Positions 50,612-64,000 of a stretch of 64,000 bases of DNA are shown piece after piece. Source of the stretch: Gymnopilus junonius (lineage: Eukaryota > Basidiomycota > Agaricomycetes > Agaricales > Galerinaceae). Made by a program: the position numbers and the translations under genes. The notes under the pieces were generated by a model. That model did not search any database. It had not been told where the DNA came from and saw nothing but the letters and a program-made list of their open reading frames with translations. The first letter of the stretch is position 1. The number at the start of each line of letters is the position of its first letter. The DNA is taken from positions 124,001-188,000 of the forward strand of contig JADNYJ010000063.1 of assembly GCA_015501075.1 (NCBI GenBank), in the 5' to 3' direction.

Positions 50612-50649
50612 CGATATCTTCTCGGAACTCAACTTGTTTTTGCTCAGGA

Positions 50650-53199
50650 CTAATTGATTTCTGCACCCCATCCCTGAACCCAGGCAGTAATAGTCGACCC
50701 TTCTTCGATTAGTGCCTTCGAAGGGTGCCCCAAGTCCTCCTCCCTCAGTTTGTAACTTCTCCCGAAGTCAATCAGCCGGAAACTCCAGTCTTCTCCAATC
50801 CCCCCTCTCATCGACATATTGACCATGCGCTCGATTGGCCACGCACTAAGTGGGCCAGGCTGCCTCAAAATATTGCGCCTAGCAAGGGATCCATGCACCC
50901 ATCCCTCTTCGTGAAAACGGTACGCGAGTGAAGCGCTTTCGGATCTGATTCACAATAAGTGAGAAGAGAAATGGTCTCCAAGGGGGAAACACTTACTTGT
51001 CATCAATCGAAAGATCGCTAGGCTCAATTGGAGTACCACAGTTTTCTAAAAGAAGAATAGGACTGAGATATAGGTTGCTCCCTTCCTCTTCCTCTTCCTC
51101 CTCCTCCTCCTTGTCATTTTCCAATTCCGCCTCCATGGAAATCTGGCTTGATGTTTTGCTCTGATGATCCTTGTCTAGGTCCATTTGTGGCTCTTGTTGC
51201 TGCCCCTCTTGCTCTGCCCCCTTTCTGTCTTCTTTCCTCTTCCTATCTGCTTCGCGTTCCTCTCTCAACTTTTTTTCTTCTTTCTGATCGACAACATAAT
51301 AGCCGTAGAATTGCGGTACCACTGGGCCTACGGGAGTCGGGTCGTGTAAGGGGTTGATAATGTTGTATCCACTCCAATGCTCGAAGAAATGTCGGGGAAA
51401 GGCTTGATAATTCTCCGCCTCCCTGGCGAGATGATTGTCGCCTTGAAATGATAATTTTGCTGTGACGCCAACCTTCGAGGTCAAGGGGTGGATTCTATAC
51501 GCCTGTAGGTGTTTGCAATATGGTCCTTTTGATAGATCTTGGTACTGTATACGACTTTCGATGATGCGGAAAGGCCCTTCGTACACCAGCTCCTGAGAGT
51601 ACATTCCGTTTTTGAGAATATATGTTTCTTCCTTACCGGTTTCCTTATTCATCATCGTTGTCACGACTTCAGGCTTTTGGATGGTCTTCACGAAGTACTT
51701 TCCATTCTTCACATCCCATTTCGGGTCTCGCCGTTCATTATTTTCTCCATCCTGTTCACGAATGATCTCGCACATGTCCTCGAGCACGCATTGGTGACAA
51801 ATTTCTTCATCGACGACATGGTTCCGTGGCAGCTCTAGTTCAGCTCTGTACACGTGTGAATGGTTTCCTTCGCCAATTTTGCTCACTGGCGCGATATAAA
51901 GATGTGCTTCTTCCATAGGCTCGCGGTTTGGCAAGAAAGGAAGGACAACGTAGACAGGAGGTATGCAAGGTCCCGGTTTGTCATCACTCTGGCTAACCAT
52001 GTATCCACCTGGGAACTCATTCTTAGAATGAGGGTCAGCCAAGAAGACTTCCAGGATTCTCTTTCGTTTCTCTTGATTCGCCATCGCCTCAGCGTCGTCT
52101 GTTTCCTTGCGCTTCGTATTTTGAGTAGAGTTCCTCAAGTTATACACGTGCGTGATGTCTCTTTTCTCGTTCCAAGGAACTTGTTGCTGTTGTTCAAGTT
52201 CGTCCTCAGATGTGTACCTTACGCTAAGCACTTTCCAAGGATCATGCACCACCAGTTTCTTTGGGAGTAACGACTGCATAATGTACTGCTGTAACGTTGG
52301 GACTCTTGTTCGAAAGTCATTCGCAAAAGGTTGTCTAGGCCATGGATGAGGATATGCACTGGGATGGAAAGGAGAAGCAGGAGGCCACTATGCAGCGAAT
52401 AAGGGGCTGAAAATATGGAAGAATGAAAAACACCCACCAACTCTGGAAGCTCCCAGGGCTTCTGTTCTTTTTCCTTACCCTTGCCATCGACCGTTGCCCA
52501 GGATCTTTCAGCAAAGATTGCCTCTCCATCTTTGATGAGTCTCCCGATGTCGCAAGGGAAAATCAAGCGCGGATCTTCCTCCTCGTCCTGCCTCTCAACA
52601 AAGTCTTGAGCGTAAGTCTCTTTCTGCTCTTTCATCCATCTTGCAAGCTTGCTACCACTGGAGAATGTTACCAAATTTGGTACACTGGGAATGCGGTTTA
52701 CCGTATAAAAGTCGAAAAGAGTTGCGCCCCAGATCTGGACATTGTTAGGTGTCATCTTACCCAGCTTGCTGTTATCCGGTTTGATGGGAGCGCCATTCGG
52801 GTCGCGTGACCATCTTTGAAATACAAAGCGGTGACGCGTCTGTTTGTCGTTAAGAACGCGCTCGCGATACGCGGCAACTTCGTCTCGAGTGGAGGTCGAT
52901 GTTAGTTTATCTTTGTTTCTTACTTCCTCAGGTGCTGTGCTGATAATGAGCTCCTCGAGGAAGTCGCGTCTCGTTTTAGTTTGCTTGGCACTGCTACTTT
53001 CATCGACGACCACAGCTTCCTCAGCTTGGAGCTTGGCGTCAGAGGTAACATCCGTGGACGTTGGGTTGGGAATGACTTCTGTCAACCAAGGATTGGCTTT
53101 ATCTAGAGATTTAATACCATCTGTAAAATATCTTAGAAAGGTTACTTACAGAGAAAAAAGAAAGGAAAACTTGCAATCAGGTCTCAAATTGTTGTCCAT
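50650..53199 (-). CDS. Protein-kinase-like protein lacking the catalytic Asp
   Basis: A large kinase-fold protein of a group common in Agaricomycetes, biological role unknown. The N-terminal part (from about 53199) has KYFTDGIKSLDKANPWLTEV, a region about a domain with QIWGATLFDFYTVNRIPSVP, then WPPASPFHPS across an intron near 52430. The kinase-like part has GEGNHSHVYRAELELP (nucleotide-loop type), a long insert with an acidic run (Glu-rich near 51100), and at the end HGSLARRNIL in place of HRDxxxxN (50887-50895 gives H-G-S) and LIDFGRS at the DFG site. The catalytic Asp is replaced by Ser, so phosphotransfer is doubtful. The stop is 50650-50652. The start relies on a short 39-nt intron (about 53132-53170) and is the least certain part. 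Confidence 0.75.
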
Positions 53200-54533
53200 A
53201 GTGATGGTGCAGGCTAGGTTGAGTTGCTTTTCAATGATCAGTCGGGAGCTCTGTTTAAGGTTGAGAATGGGTCCGTGTCCCGAGTGAGATGAAGGGAGGA
53301 GGTAAAGAGTGAAACGAATCTGATCAAGTTGCAGATTATCTTTGGAAGACTTAAATTGGCCCACAACGCGTTCCAACAATGTATTTCAGGGGTCAATTTG
53401 CCACATATGGTAACACACTTGCTACTATTCAACACGGCTTCGCACAGCGATTTACGCTTTGGGACCTCAATAGTAAGTAGAATAAGGCTTGCAAAAAAGA
53501 TTACGCAACCGATTTAAAAGCTTTCAACGTTGCGAATCTCTATGCTGTTTCCAGAGGATGGATTGTTGAAGCCCGCCACCAGTTTCTCACATGGATAGAA
53601 CAAGTCTGCTTTACAGCCTCTATTTTCATGGCTGGTCATATCGGTACCCACAGGAGTGCGTCCCTGGTATCGGGATAAAGCTCAGAAAATTTCGAGTTAT
53701 CTTTCGTAAAGCAACATAAATTACTCCATGGACCAACCTATTACTCAACTTCGGTATGTCATATCCCCTCTTAAGTTACTGGGGGCTTTGTATTTATTCC
53801 GAGGATCGGCTCTCTTTCGGGAGAAATAGAGCGGTCCTCAATCGATGTGTATGGAGCATAAGGCTTAAAGGAGAAACAACCTTTGCACACGTAGACCGAC
53901 AGATTTCTACTTGGAAAATATGCAACGGAATGTTCACAAGACATTGACAGGCTACAGCACCTGAACAAATCGTTCCGTTCCCACTTGATCATCATCTCTC
54001 GAGTCCCATTAGGCCAAGAGCAGAAACGAAATAGTCTATGTGGCGCCGTTGGGTTTCCCCGGAAGTCGTTTTCGAGAAGCTTAACCCGCTTTAACATTGA
54101 CACTGAAGAAACTGAGAAAGGGCCTCAGCTGCTTAGCTGTCCAAGCTATCATTTGAATCATCCATGGAGATGGAGGAATATATCCGCAAGGGAAAGGAAC
54201 TGGCCTAGATATGCACGCCATGGCCGACAGTGCGATTTCTCATACACCCTCGTAAGTATAGCTGCAGTCAATACTTGTCTACATAATTTGATAAGTCGTG
54301 ATCCTGCCTTTCTCCGGCAGGCATGATCCCTGTTCCATTCCGTCGTCTGAATTTATTCTTAATTCGCAAATGTTGCTTCTCTCGTCATGTCAAATAGCGA
54401 TGGGGATATGGCAAGGGCACAGAAGGTCACGACTGTCATAAAGGATCTTTACCCCAGTGTTCTGCCCGAGGGTCAGGATTGAGTTTCCACAGCACCAATA
54501 CGGTCTCGTTACAGACCCAGACCACGGTGCGCG
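53200..54533. other. Intergenic, no gene recognised
   Basis: About 1.3 kb between the kinase-like gene start and the RRP17 stop. The ORFs are short with no recognisable domain. Confidence 0.5.
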
Positions 54534-55388
54534 TCAGCGCTTGGAACCATGCTTTTTCTTCGTTCCAGTGAATTTAGACTTCCTCGCTGCTTTCCCGCCA
54601 GCCAACTCGGCTTTTTCTGTTCTTCTCGCACGCTGCTTGATTTGTTCCCTCCGCCGTGCGTCTTTAGTTTCATAACGAATCTTCTTCTCCTTGGCCTTGA
54701 CTCTCGTTGTTGATCCGTGGAGAGTCTTTTTCGATGCCCAAGTGGGGATTGGCTTTGCTTCGGGACGCGACGTGGGTAGTGACATATTTGGAGTGTCAGG
54801 TTTTGGAGATCCGTGGATGATAGTATCCGGGTCAAAGTCTTCAATGATGGTCACAGTTGCGTGAGTTTCTTCATTTTCGTACTCGTCGTCGTGTTTGTTG
54901 TTGTCCTGATTGACACTGCCGACGCCTTGCCATTCGTCGTCGTCGTCGTCATCTAGAACGCGGTCAGATCTAGTAAACCGAGCAAAGGAAAGATGGACAC
55001 CTGTTATTGCGCCGTACGCCTTTTCTACCTGGGCCGCATTTTCAATGGCCTGCTCGCGCAGAATTTGCCTTTGCTGCAAGCGATGTGAGCACGAAAACTG
55101 GGCGGGGAGAAGACCAACAGACCTCACGACGGGCTTGCAGCCTCTCCTGTTTTTCTCTTTCCTTGGCTTTGGTACGAGCAGCGTCGGCCTTTGCGAGCTT
55201 TCGCTTGTGGAAGCCGGTCAAGAAATCGCTGGAAATGAATATTGGTTGGCAGAAGGGATGGAGAGAGACAAAAAATACCGCCTGGCGAGTTCATCGAAGA
55301 CAACCTCGGTGACCTGGGCACGCCTTGCTCTTTTCTTTGCAGCGATGGCGGTGTGCTCGCGAGTGAGAATGGCAATGTTGCTGGACAT
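54534..55388 (-). CDS. RRP17: Ribosomal RNA processing protein Rrp17/NOL12
   Basis: Rrp17 (human NOL12, Nop25) is a nucleolar protein linked to 5' end trimming of pre-rRNA for the large subunit. The start at 55388 gives MSSNIAILTREHTAIAAKKR, then VTEVVFDELARR, DFLTGFHKRKLAKADAARTK and QRQILREQAIENAAQVEKAY, which is the conserved family core. After an acidic stretch (a DDDDDD run near 54950) comes a Lys/Arg-rich C-terminus ending KKKHGSKR, a nucleolar-type signal. Two or three introns. The start codon is 111 bp from the divergent FAM72 start. Confidence 0.9.
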
Positions 55389-55456
55389 GAGATGAGATGG
55401 AAATGGTGTGTCAGCAGCAGGAGACCCCATTGGGGCAAGGGAGATCGGATCTGGGA

Positions 55457-55469
55457 TATAAATATAAAG
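55457..55469 (+). promoter_or_regulatory. TATA-like element before the FAM72-type gene
   Basis: TATAAATATAAAG, about 30 bp before the ATG at 55499, inside the 110-bp gap to the divergent RRP17 start. Confidence 0.4.
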
Positions 55470-55498
55470 CAGATAACCAGTGGGGAGCTGAGCAGACG

Positions 55499-56654
55499 AT
55501 GGCAGACTCGAGCTATCGACATCTTTTTCCGCCCAATCCCTATCCGCTCCATCCCCCGCCTCCCTCGATTGCCCACAAGGTCTGGATTCTCGACTGCAAC
55601 ACATGCTCCTCCTTCTTGACCAACCGCGCCATGAAGGTCATTTCTTTTTCGTCTGTCCAGTTCCCCTTACCGAACTCTCCCCAGGCTGTTCTCTTGCTCA
55701 GACCCAATGTCTCTCTCTATTCTTCAGACGTTCTTCCTGCCAACTGCTCCCCTTACTCTTCCGCTCCCCAAGTCCTCCACTCCCAGCCCTCCTATAAATC
55801 CAATCCCGAGCACGTTCCATCCCGCACATGCGAGTGTCTCACTCAATCCCTTTGCTGTCATACCTGCGGAAATCCTGTCGGCTACATGATCGTCCTTCCC
55901 GTATGCCCCTTTTCTCTCTTCACCCTCCGCGTATTTACCCCTTGCCCCAGTGTGTCCGTTGCACCTCCTCCGTTAACGCGACAAATCGCGCAACAAATGG
56001 CCACAGATTCGTCTTCCATTCAAGTGAGGTCGTGGGCACCGAGCGCCATTATGTTCAAGGCGAGCTTGGCGTCATTCCGTTTGGTCCCGCTATCTTTGTT
56101 CCGCCGCCTCCTCTAGTTGTTCCCAATACTCACCACGTCTCCTATCCTTCCCCGCCATATCCTCACTATACCCAACGACCCTCATTGTCGCGTTCTTCTT
56201 CTCCGCCTGTCTTCCGCTCCGGTTATCTTCCGACACCCCCTCTGGAATTCGCAACGCCTGAATACACCTCGTCTGGGTATCAATCCCCTGAATCTGTAAG
56301 TTTTTTTTTGCCTTGTACAGGTTGCGCGTTTAGCTTATTCTCTATTCTCAGCATTATTCGCGCGTTTATTCTTCGGACTCCTTTGTCCTTTCCCCACCAT
56401 CAGTCACTCCTGTACATTACTCGTCGCCTCATACTGTATCCGCTGACTTGGCCTCTGACGGCAGTTCGCCTTCACTCCTCACTCCAAGTTTTCACCCCGC
56501 GGATCAAAAAGAGCCTCCTCTTCCACATACACTTAAACCGGGTGATGTTATTTTTTGGCACCACTTGGCTAGGAGTGGCGAAACACCTGGGGTCACAGAT
56601 GACGAACGGGCAAGGCGTCCAGCGAGCCCCAGAGAAATATTCTTCAACCGGTAA
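55499..56654 (+). CDS. FAM72-family protein
   Basis: FAM72 proteins are small Cys-rich proteins; the human FAM72A promotes turnover of the uracil glycosylase UNG2. No fungal function is established. From MADSSYRHLF at 55499: VWILDCNTCSSFLTNRAMK, then (after an intron) AVLLLRPNVSLYSSDVLP, a Cys group CECLTQSLCCHTCGNPVGYM, and (after a second intron) CVRCTSSVNA with NGHRFVFHSSEV. These match the FAM72 order of Cys pairs. A long Ser/Pro/Tyr-rich C-terminal extension (about 56000-56560) ends in LKPGDVIFWHHLARSGE and the stop at 56652-56654. An in-frame ATG upstream at 55397 is not used because its region overlaps the TATA-like element. Confidence 0.88.
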
Positions 56655-57137
56655 TCCTTGCAGCTTGCAGGGTCAGCAGTGGGAATTCCCAAATCTCTTC
56701 TTCTGCTTCTGCTCACATATGAAAATTAATGACCGACTGCATTTCTATATCGACATGCCTGTTTCTTTTTCGTGTCTATCTGTTTGGTCTATCTTTCCAT
56801 TACACCCTTTCCTGAGAGCACATTCCTGCCTCCTTACGCCGCTTTACGATCGCCTTATGTCCTGTTTCTGCCATACATACCCTCCTGCTGCATACCTCTT
56901 TTTTTATTTTATTTCTATGTATGTTCATGTTCCAAATCCCACTTCCCATCCTCATTCGTCCTTTATTTCGTTCTTCTCTCGTTTAAGCATAGATAAGCAA
57001 GAATTCAAAAGTTACAAACGAAGTTTCTCATTGCTGACAGCCTTCGCGCATGTCAGGGATACAATCTGGGATTAAACCCTATTATTGACACGAACCTGGG
57101 GATTTGTGCGGGGTAGGTCGCGCACGAAAATGTCGTG
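56655..57137. other. Intergenic 3' region
   Basis: Pyrimidine-rich 3' region of the FAM72-type gene. The long ORF that reads through here is a shadow frame of that gene and does not continue it. Confidence 0.5.
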
Positions 57138-57386
57138 TTAATTTTTTCTGGTGGCGCTCAGAACACGTGTAATGTTCTCGCCTTGTGCGTTCTTTCCAAC
57201 TAGTGGGGTTCGGAAACCTCCACCTTTTGTCCCTTCGAGCTTCGAAATTCCTTCTCGTGTACTTTGAGGCAGTCGAGAAGGATTGATCGTTATGTTGTTC
57301 CCAAGACTTTCTTCGAGCTCGACAGCTGACTCTTTAGGACCTATTTGCACGGTCACAAGCATCTTGGGTGTGAGGAGAATATCCAT
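57138..57386 (-). CDS. Small ORF of uncertain status
   Basis: An 82-codon open frame from the ATG at 57386 with no family I recognise. It has a Val/Glu-rich start (PKMLVTVQIGPKESAVELEE) and a Gly/Lys/Asn-rich end. It may be a real small gene, an exon of a longer one, or chance. Confidence 0.3.
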   Translation of the reverse strand: MDILLTPKMLVTVQIGPKESAVELEESLGNNITINPSRLPQSTREGISKLEGTKGGGFRTPLVGKNAQGENITRVLSATRKN

Positions 57387-60542
<3,156 letters not shown>

Positions 60543-60730
60543 ATGATTATAATTATTATGATGAAATGTATACTATTATTGTCTGTGAATGATGTCGATG
60601 ATGTGCGAAAGTGATGTATGGGCCGCTTACCTAAGTCCGACCAGAGTTACCGACTAAGATGGGTGTCAGGGCCAGCGCGCATACATTCAAGTGGCGACCA
60701 CAGCATTCTGTCTTTTGACCATTGACCACC

Positions 60731-63700
60731 ATGGCGCCCTCCCCGTCCTCCTCCGCCTCCCCTCACCACCTCACATGGCGTCCCACAAAGATCATGCACA
60801 TGCGCGACCTCTCCAAGGACGACGACTTCCTCAGCCATCTCCTCGTCGAGAAGCTTGGCACCGGCACCGTCCCCCTCCTCGTCCACAAGATGGATTCCTC
60901 CAGGAGGCTCCCCAAGACCGACAGCCAGGTCCTCATGAGGATTGTTAGACGCGTGGGTTTTTCGTGTCGTTGTCTGTGCAAATTATCTTGCTCAACGCGA
61001 CTTCTCTATTGTTCCTTTTCACCAGCTCGTTGCCACTAAAGGTCCAGTGCTGCAGGCTGTCCGCACGGCCGTGGATGAACTCCTCACGTACGTCTTTCTC
61101 TCTTTTTCCCCTTTGTCTGTCGCTTCCCACACTCGTGCTCGTCTCGACCCCCTCCACCTCTTTACCCGGCGCGTCTCATACATCCTGACGCCCGTCTGCC
61201 TTACAGTCTCCCCCCTATCCGTTACTATCTCAAGTCGTATACCCAAAAACAGATTAATGCCTTCGCCACGTGAGTACGGCCTCCCGTCCACACCATTCTG
61301 CCTCTCACACTTCTTTCGTAGACACGCCTCTCGCTACTTTGAACTTTACCACCCTTCGGGCTCAATTGAAATCGCACACACCTCTCGCTACTCCCACCGG
61401 ACTGGCAAGTCGGAGTTATGCATTTTGGCTACCCGAAATCTTCAGCCCGGTACCGTCATTACCGAGCTCAAGGGTTCGATGGCCAACCTTACCGATGAGG
61501 AGGACAAGGAACTCAAACGCACTGATCTTAGAAATTCTGACATCCGCCGCGATTTCAGCGTCATACACTCAAAGTCTATGAAGAAAAATCATCTGTTCTT
61601 GGGGCCGGCCCGATTTGTCAATGTAAGCCAGCTTCTTTATCACAGATGACGCTCTTTTTCTGATGTAGAACATATTTTAGCACGACTGCGAGAATAATTG
61701 CGAATTATTTCGGGAGGGCAGGTATATCACATTTAGGGTCCTCAGGCATATAGCCATCGGTGAAGAAATCACTGCACATTATGGTGATGGCTACTGTGAG
61801 TTCTTTCTCGAAAATCAATGTCCCTGATTAATCATCGCCTGAATTAGTCGGAAAAAAGAACAGGCATTGTCTCTGTGAGACGTGCGAGAAGAAAAAAAGG
61901 GGGGATACGCACCTGAACACCAACAGGAGGAAGCTGTATCGAGTTCAGATTCAAGCTCGGATTCAGATTCAGATTCTGACTCGGATTCTGACACTTCATC
62001 TAGTTCTTCTGAAAGCGATGCTTCAGAACGTTCTGCTCTAAATCTACACGAACGACGAACGCGACGAGGAGTTTATGCGATTACGAAACCCGATGATGAC
62101 GGTACCGACGACAGCGATAATGAAGAGGATGAGGACGATGATAAAGTCCCGCTGGCAGGGGCAAAGGACGTCCCTGCTGACAGCGAAATTGAACTCACAG
62201 CAGAGATTGACACAGGGTCTGGGCTGACATCTTTGGCAGCTTCCATGCCACCCTTTGATGGCGCAACTCTTCCCGAAAAGCAAACGACGCCGAGTTCGAT
62301 GACACCCCTGCGCAACGTAGGTTCGAGATCGTCATCGTCCCTTACCGACTTGACGTCCTCTCCTGATCGATCATCCACTCCCAAGAGTACTAAATCTACC
62401 CCATTCCGTTCTATTATTTCCACACGCCGACAGAAAGCCAAGGAAGCTTCACCTAGGAGCGGCGGCGGCGGCAGTACAGAAACATCGCCGAAGCGACTCA
62501 CACGATCAACTCTTTCTTTGGCGCTCTCTGCTAAAAAGACCAAGGGGAAGGCAACATCCACACCTTCTACACCACGAACTACTAGGGCTTCTGCCAAGGA
62601 TGACACAAAGATCAAGAAGGAGGACATCGAGCCGAGAGTCTTGCGAACAAGATCATCTTTGGCTGCTCCCGAGGCCGCCAAAGTGCAACTTCCAAAAAAG
62701 AAGGAAGTTCCTCGCGGAGCCGATGGCAAACCTTTACCTACTTGTTCCACGTGTTCAAATGTGTTGCCGCTGATTGCTGTGGACCACAAGGTTGTCTGGG
62801 GAGACAAACTCGAGGGTGGCAAGAAGAAGAAAAATATGAAACATGACTGCCCTCGGTATGTTTATCTTTTTCTTATGTAGCGCGAGATAACTGGCTTACC
62901 GGTCATTCTTAGGTGTATTCGACATTTTGCGATTTATCAGCTACCATGGCCCGCTCGCGTGGCTGCTCGTGGAACTATCTCGGTGACGCCTGCAGAGGAT
63001 CCAACCACAACAGATGCTATCACCAAGAAAGTGACACACAAAGGGCTTCACGTGCTAGATCGCAAGCTTGCAGCCGCAGCCTCGGTATCTTCATCCTCCA
63101 AGCAAGACAAATCCAAGAAACGCCAGCGTGAAGAAGCGTCGGGAGACAAGGGCCGCCCTCCCAAAAGACGCAAGTCGGAACCCGAACCCGTCATTCGTAA
63201 AACCAAAGTAATCCAGACGTATTCTTCTAGGAAGAAACAGATCTCGACTGCCAAAGTTGAAGAACCTCTGAAGCGCAAGCGAGGTCGGCCTCGCCTTTCT
63301 TCGCCTAGGCGAGTAGTGGTCAAGACCAAGGTCAAAGTTGAGGATCCCCCTCCTGAAGTCGAGAAATCTATTCTGTCACAACCAAGATCCGTGAATGGGC
63401 GTTTTGGTAGAAAGGATAAGATGGCGAAAAGGGGCATGGGGTCTCCTTCACAGGCTAGCTCATCGCAAACTGGACACTCTGGAACAGAGCACGATAGTGA
63501 CAGTGATGATCATGATAGTAATTCCAAGGCCAAGTGGGTATCACCCCGCCGCAAGCGTTCCAATGATGCCGTAATGGAAGAGGCTGAGCAATCGCCTCGC
63601 AAAAGGCTGAATCATTCGACTGTCGAACGAGAACCAGAGCTCCTTGCGCCTGCCCAGAGAGTCCTTCCACGCCCGATGTCTGGGTTCCGTGGAGGGAAAC

Positions 63701-64000
63701 TCTTCTCGAAGCCAAATCCGCTCCAATACGCCTTGTACGCGTGGGCTGGGCCTGTCGTCCTGGATGATATATCTTCCTCTGATGATGACAAGCATCCTGA
63801 GACCCCAGAGGATGATCATGTATCAGACGTCTCTGTTGTCGCTCCAGAGGAGGAAGAACCACCTTTATTCCTTCCGCCACCGCCGTTGAGGGCGCCTTTG
63901 ACATACAAGCCTACGCCCTGGGTGCTTGCAAAGAGTCGTTGGAACAACGCTGCATCTTTAGGCAGCCTTGCCAACGGTAAAAAAATCAGTTCCACCAACC
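60731..64000 (+). CDS. SET9: SET9-type H4K20 methyltransferase, frame break, 3' end outside
   Basis: Set9/SUV420 methylates histone H4 Lys20 in the nucleus. The start ATG at 60731 (CACCATGG context) leads to MHMRDLSKDDDFLSHLLVEK and the N-terminal helical part (YYLKSYTQKQINAF region). The SET domain has SRYSHRTGKSELCILATRNL, the FVNHDCENNCEL core, EEITAHYGDGYFG, and the post-SET RHCLCETCEK. Directly after this the frame shifts: A7/G6 at 61892-61904 lacks one base, and the continuing frame is RGGYAPEHQQEEA. A Ser/Asp/Glu-rich tail with two AT-hook-like motifs (KGRPPKRRKS and KRKRGRPRLSS) and a Cys cluster (CSTCSN ... HDCPRC) follow. The gene runs off the window edge in frame. Confidence 0.9.

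Noticed and set aside
55828..57075. 415-codon ORF over the FAM72-type gene and beyond
   Set aside because: A shifted frame of the FAM72 coding region that then runs through pyrimidine-rich 3' DNA; no recognisable domain.
62073..62822. 249-codon antisense ORF over SET9
   Set aside because: Mirror of the low-complexity Ser/Glu-rich tail of SET9.

Overview
The window is nuclear DNA of a basidiomycete fungus, most likely an Agaricomycete. Protein-coding genes are dense, lie on both strands and are cut by many short GT-AG introns of about 50-60 nt. The gene content is typically fungal: dynamitin, the TORC2 subunit HbrB/Bit61, COG5, BOS1, HRD1, a P5B ATPase, SET9 and an intron-containing polyubiquitin gene. 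Nothing viral, bacterial, CRISPR-like or transposase-bearing was seen. I recognise one RNA gene, an intron-containing tRNA-Ser(GCU) at 1674-1767.

Layout. 1-444: a repeat whose perfect inverted copy lies at 46155-46598. 1674-12333: tRNA-Ser, dynamitin (+), HbrB/Bit61 (-), the mitochondrial t6A enzyme QRI7 (+) and a Rad54B/Rdh54 DNA translocase (+). 12534-23819: a membrane-anchored YtcJ-type amidohydrolase (-), the ERAD ubiquitin ligase HRD1 (+), AIM41/YqeY (-) head to head with the queuosine-salvage enzyme QNG1 (+), and NAD kinase (-). 24084-34210: a 100-residue protein of unknown function, an HMT1-type ABC transporter, a glycine-rich RRM protein, an HMG-box factor (all +) and ILV6 (-). 34259-45903: COG5 (-), a short-chain dehydrogenase (-) and a P5B ATPase (+). 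47688-56654: a metallo-beta-lactamase-fold protein (+), the SNARE BOS1 (-), a protein-kinase-like protein lacking the catalytic Asp (-), and RRP17/NOL12 (-) head to head with a FAM72-family gene (+). 56655-59335 is mostly gene-poor, with weak or decayed ORFs. 59336-64000: polyubiquitin and a SET9-type H4K20 methyltransferase that runs off the end.

The genes do not form a pathway cluster; this is ordinary housekeeping chromatin. Loose themes are ubiquitin and ERAD (HRD1, polyubiquitin), secretory traffic (COG5, BOS1), tRNA-linked functions (tRNA-Ser, QRI7, QNG1) and metal or polyamine transport (HMT1, P5B ATPase).

Points worth a second look: the perfect inverted repeat pair about 46 kb apart; three otherwise intact genes (HRD1, the dehydrogenase, SET9) that each lose frame by one missing base at a homopolymer run, which points to assembly errors; two GC-AG introns; a 14-nt microexon in RDH54; two polyubiquitin units that are identical at the DNA level; and RTCACGTG motifs in four promoters. 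I found no convincing undescribed system. Exon junctions were worked out by eye from splice signals and reading-frame continuity, so positions away from the stated motifs are approximate.
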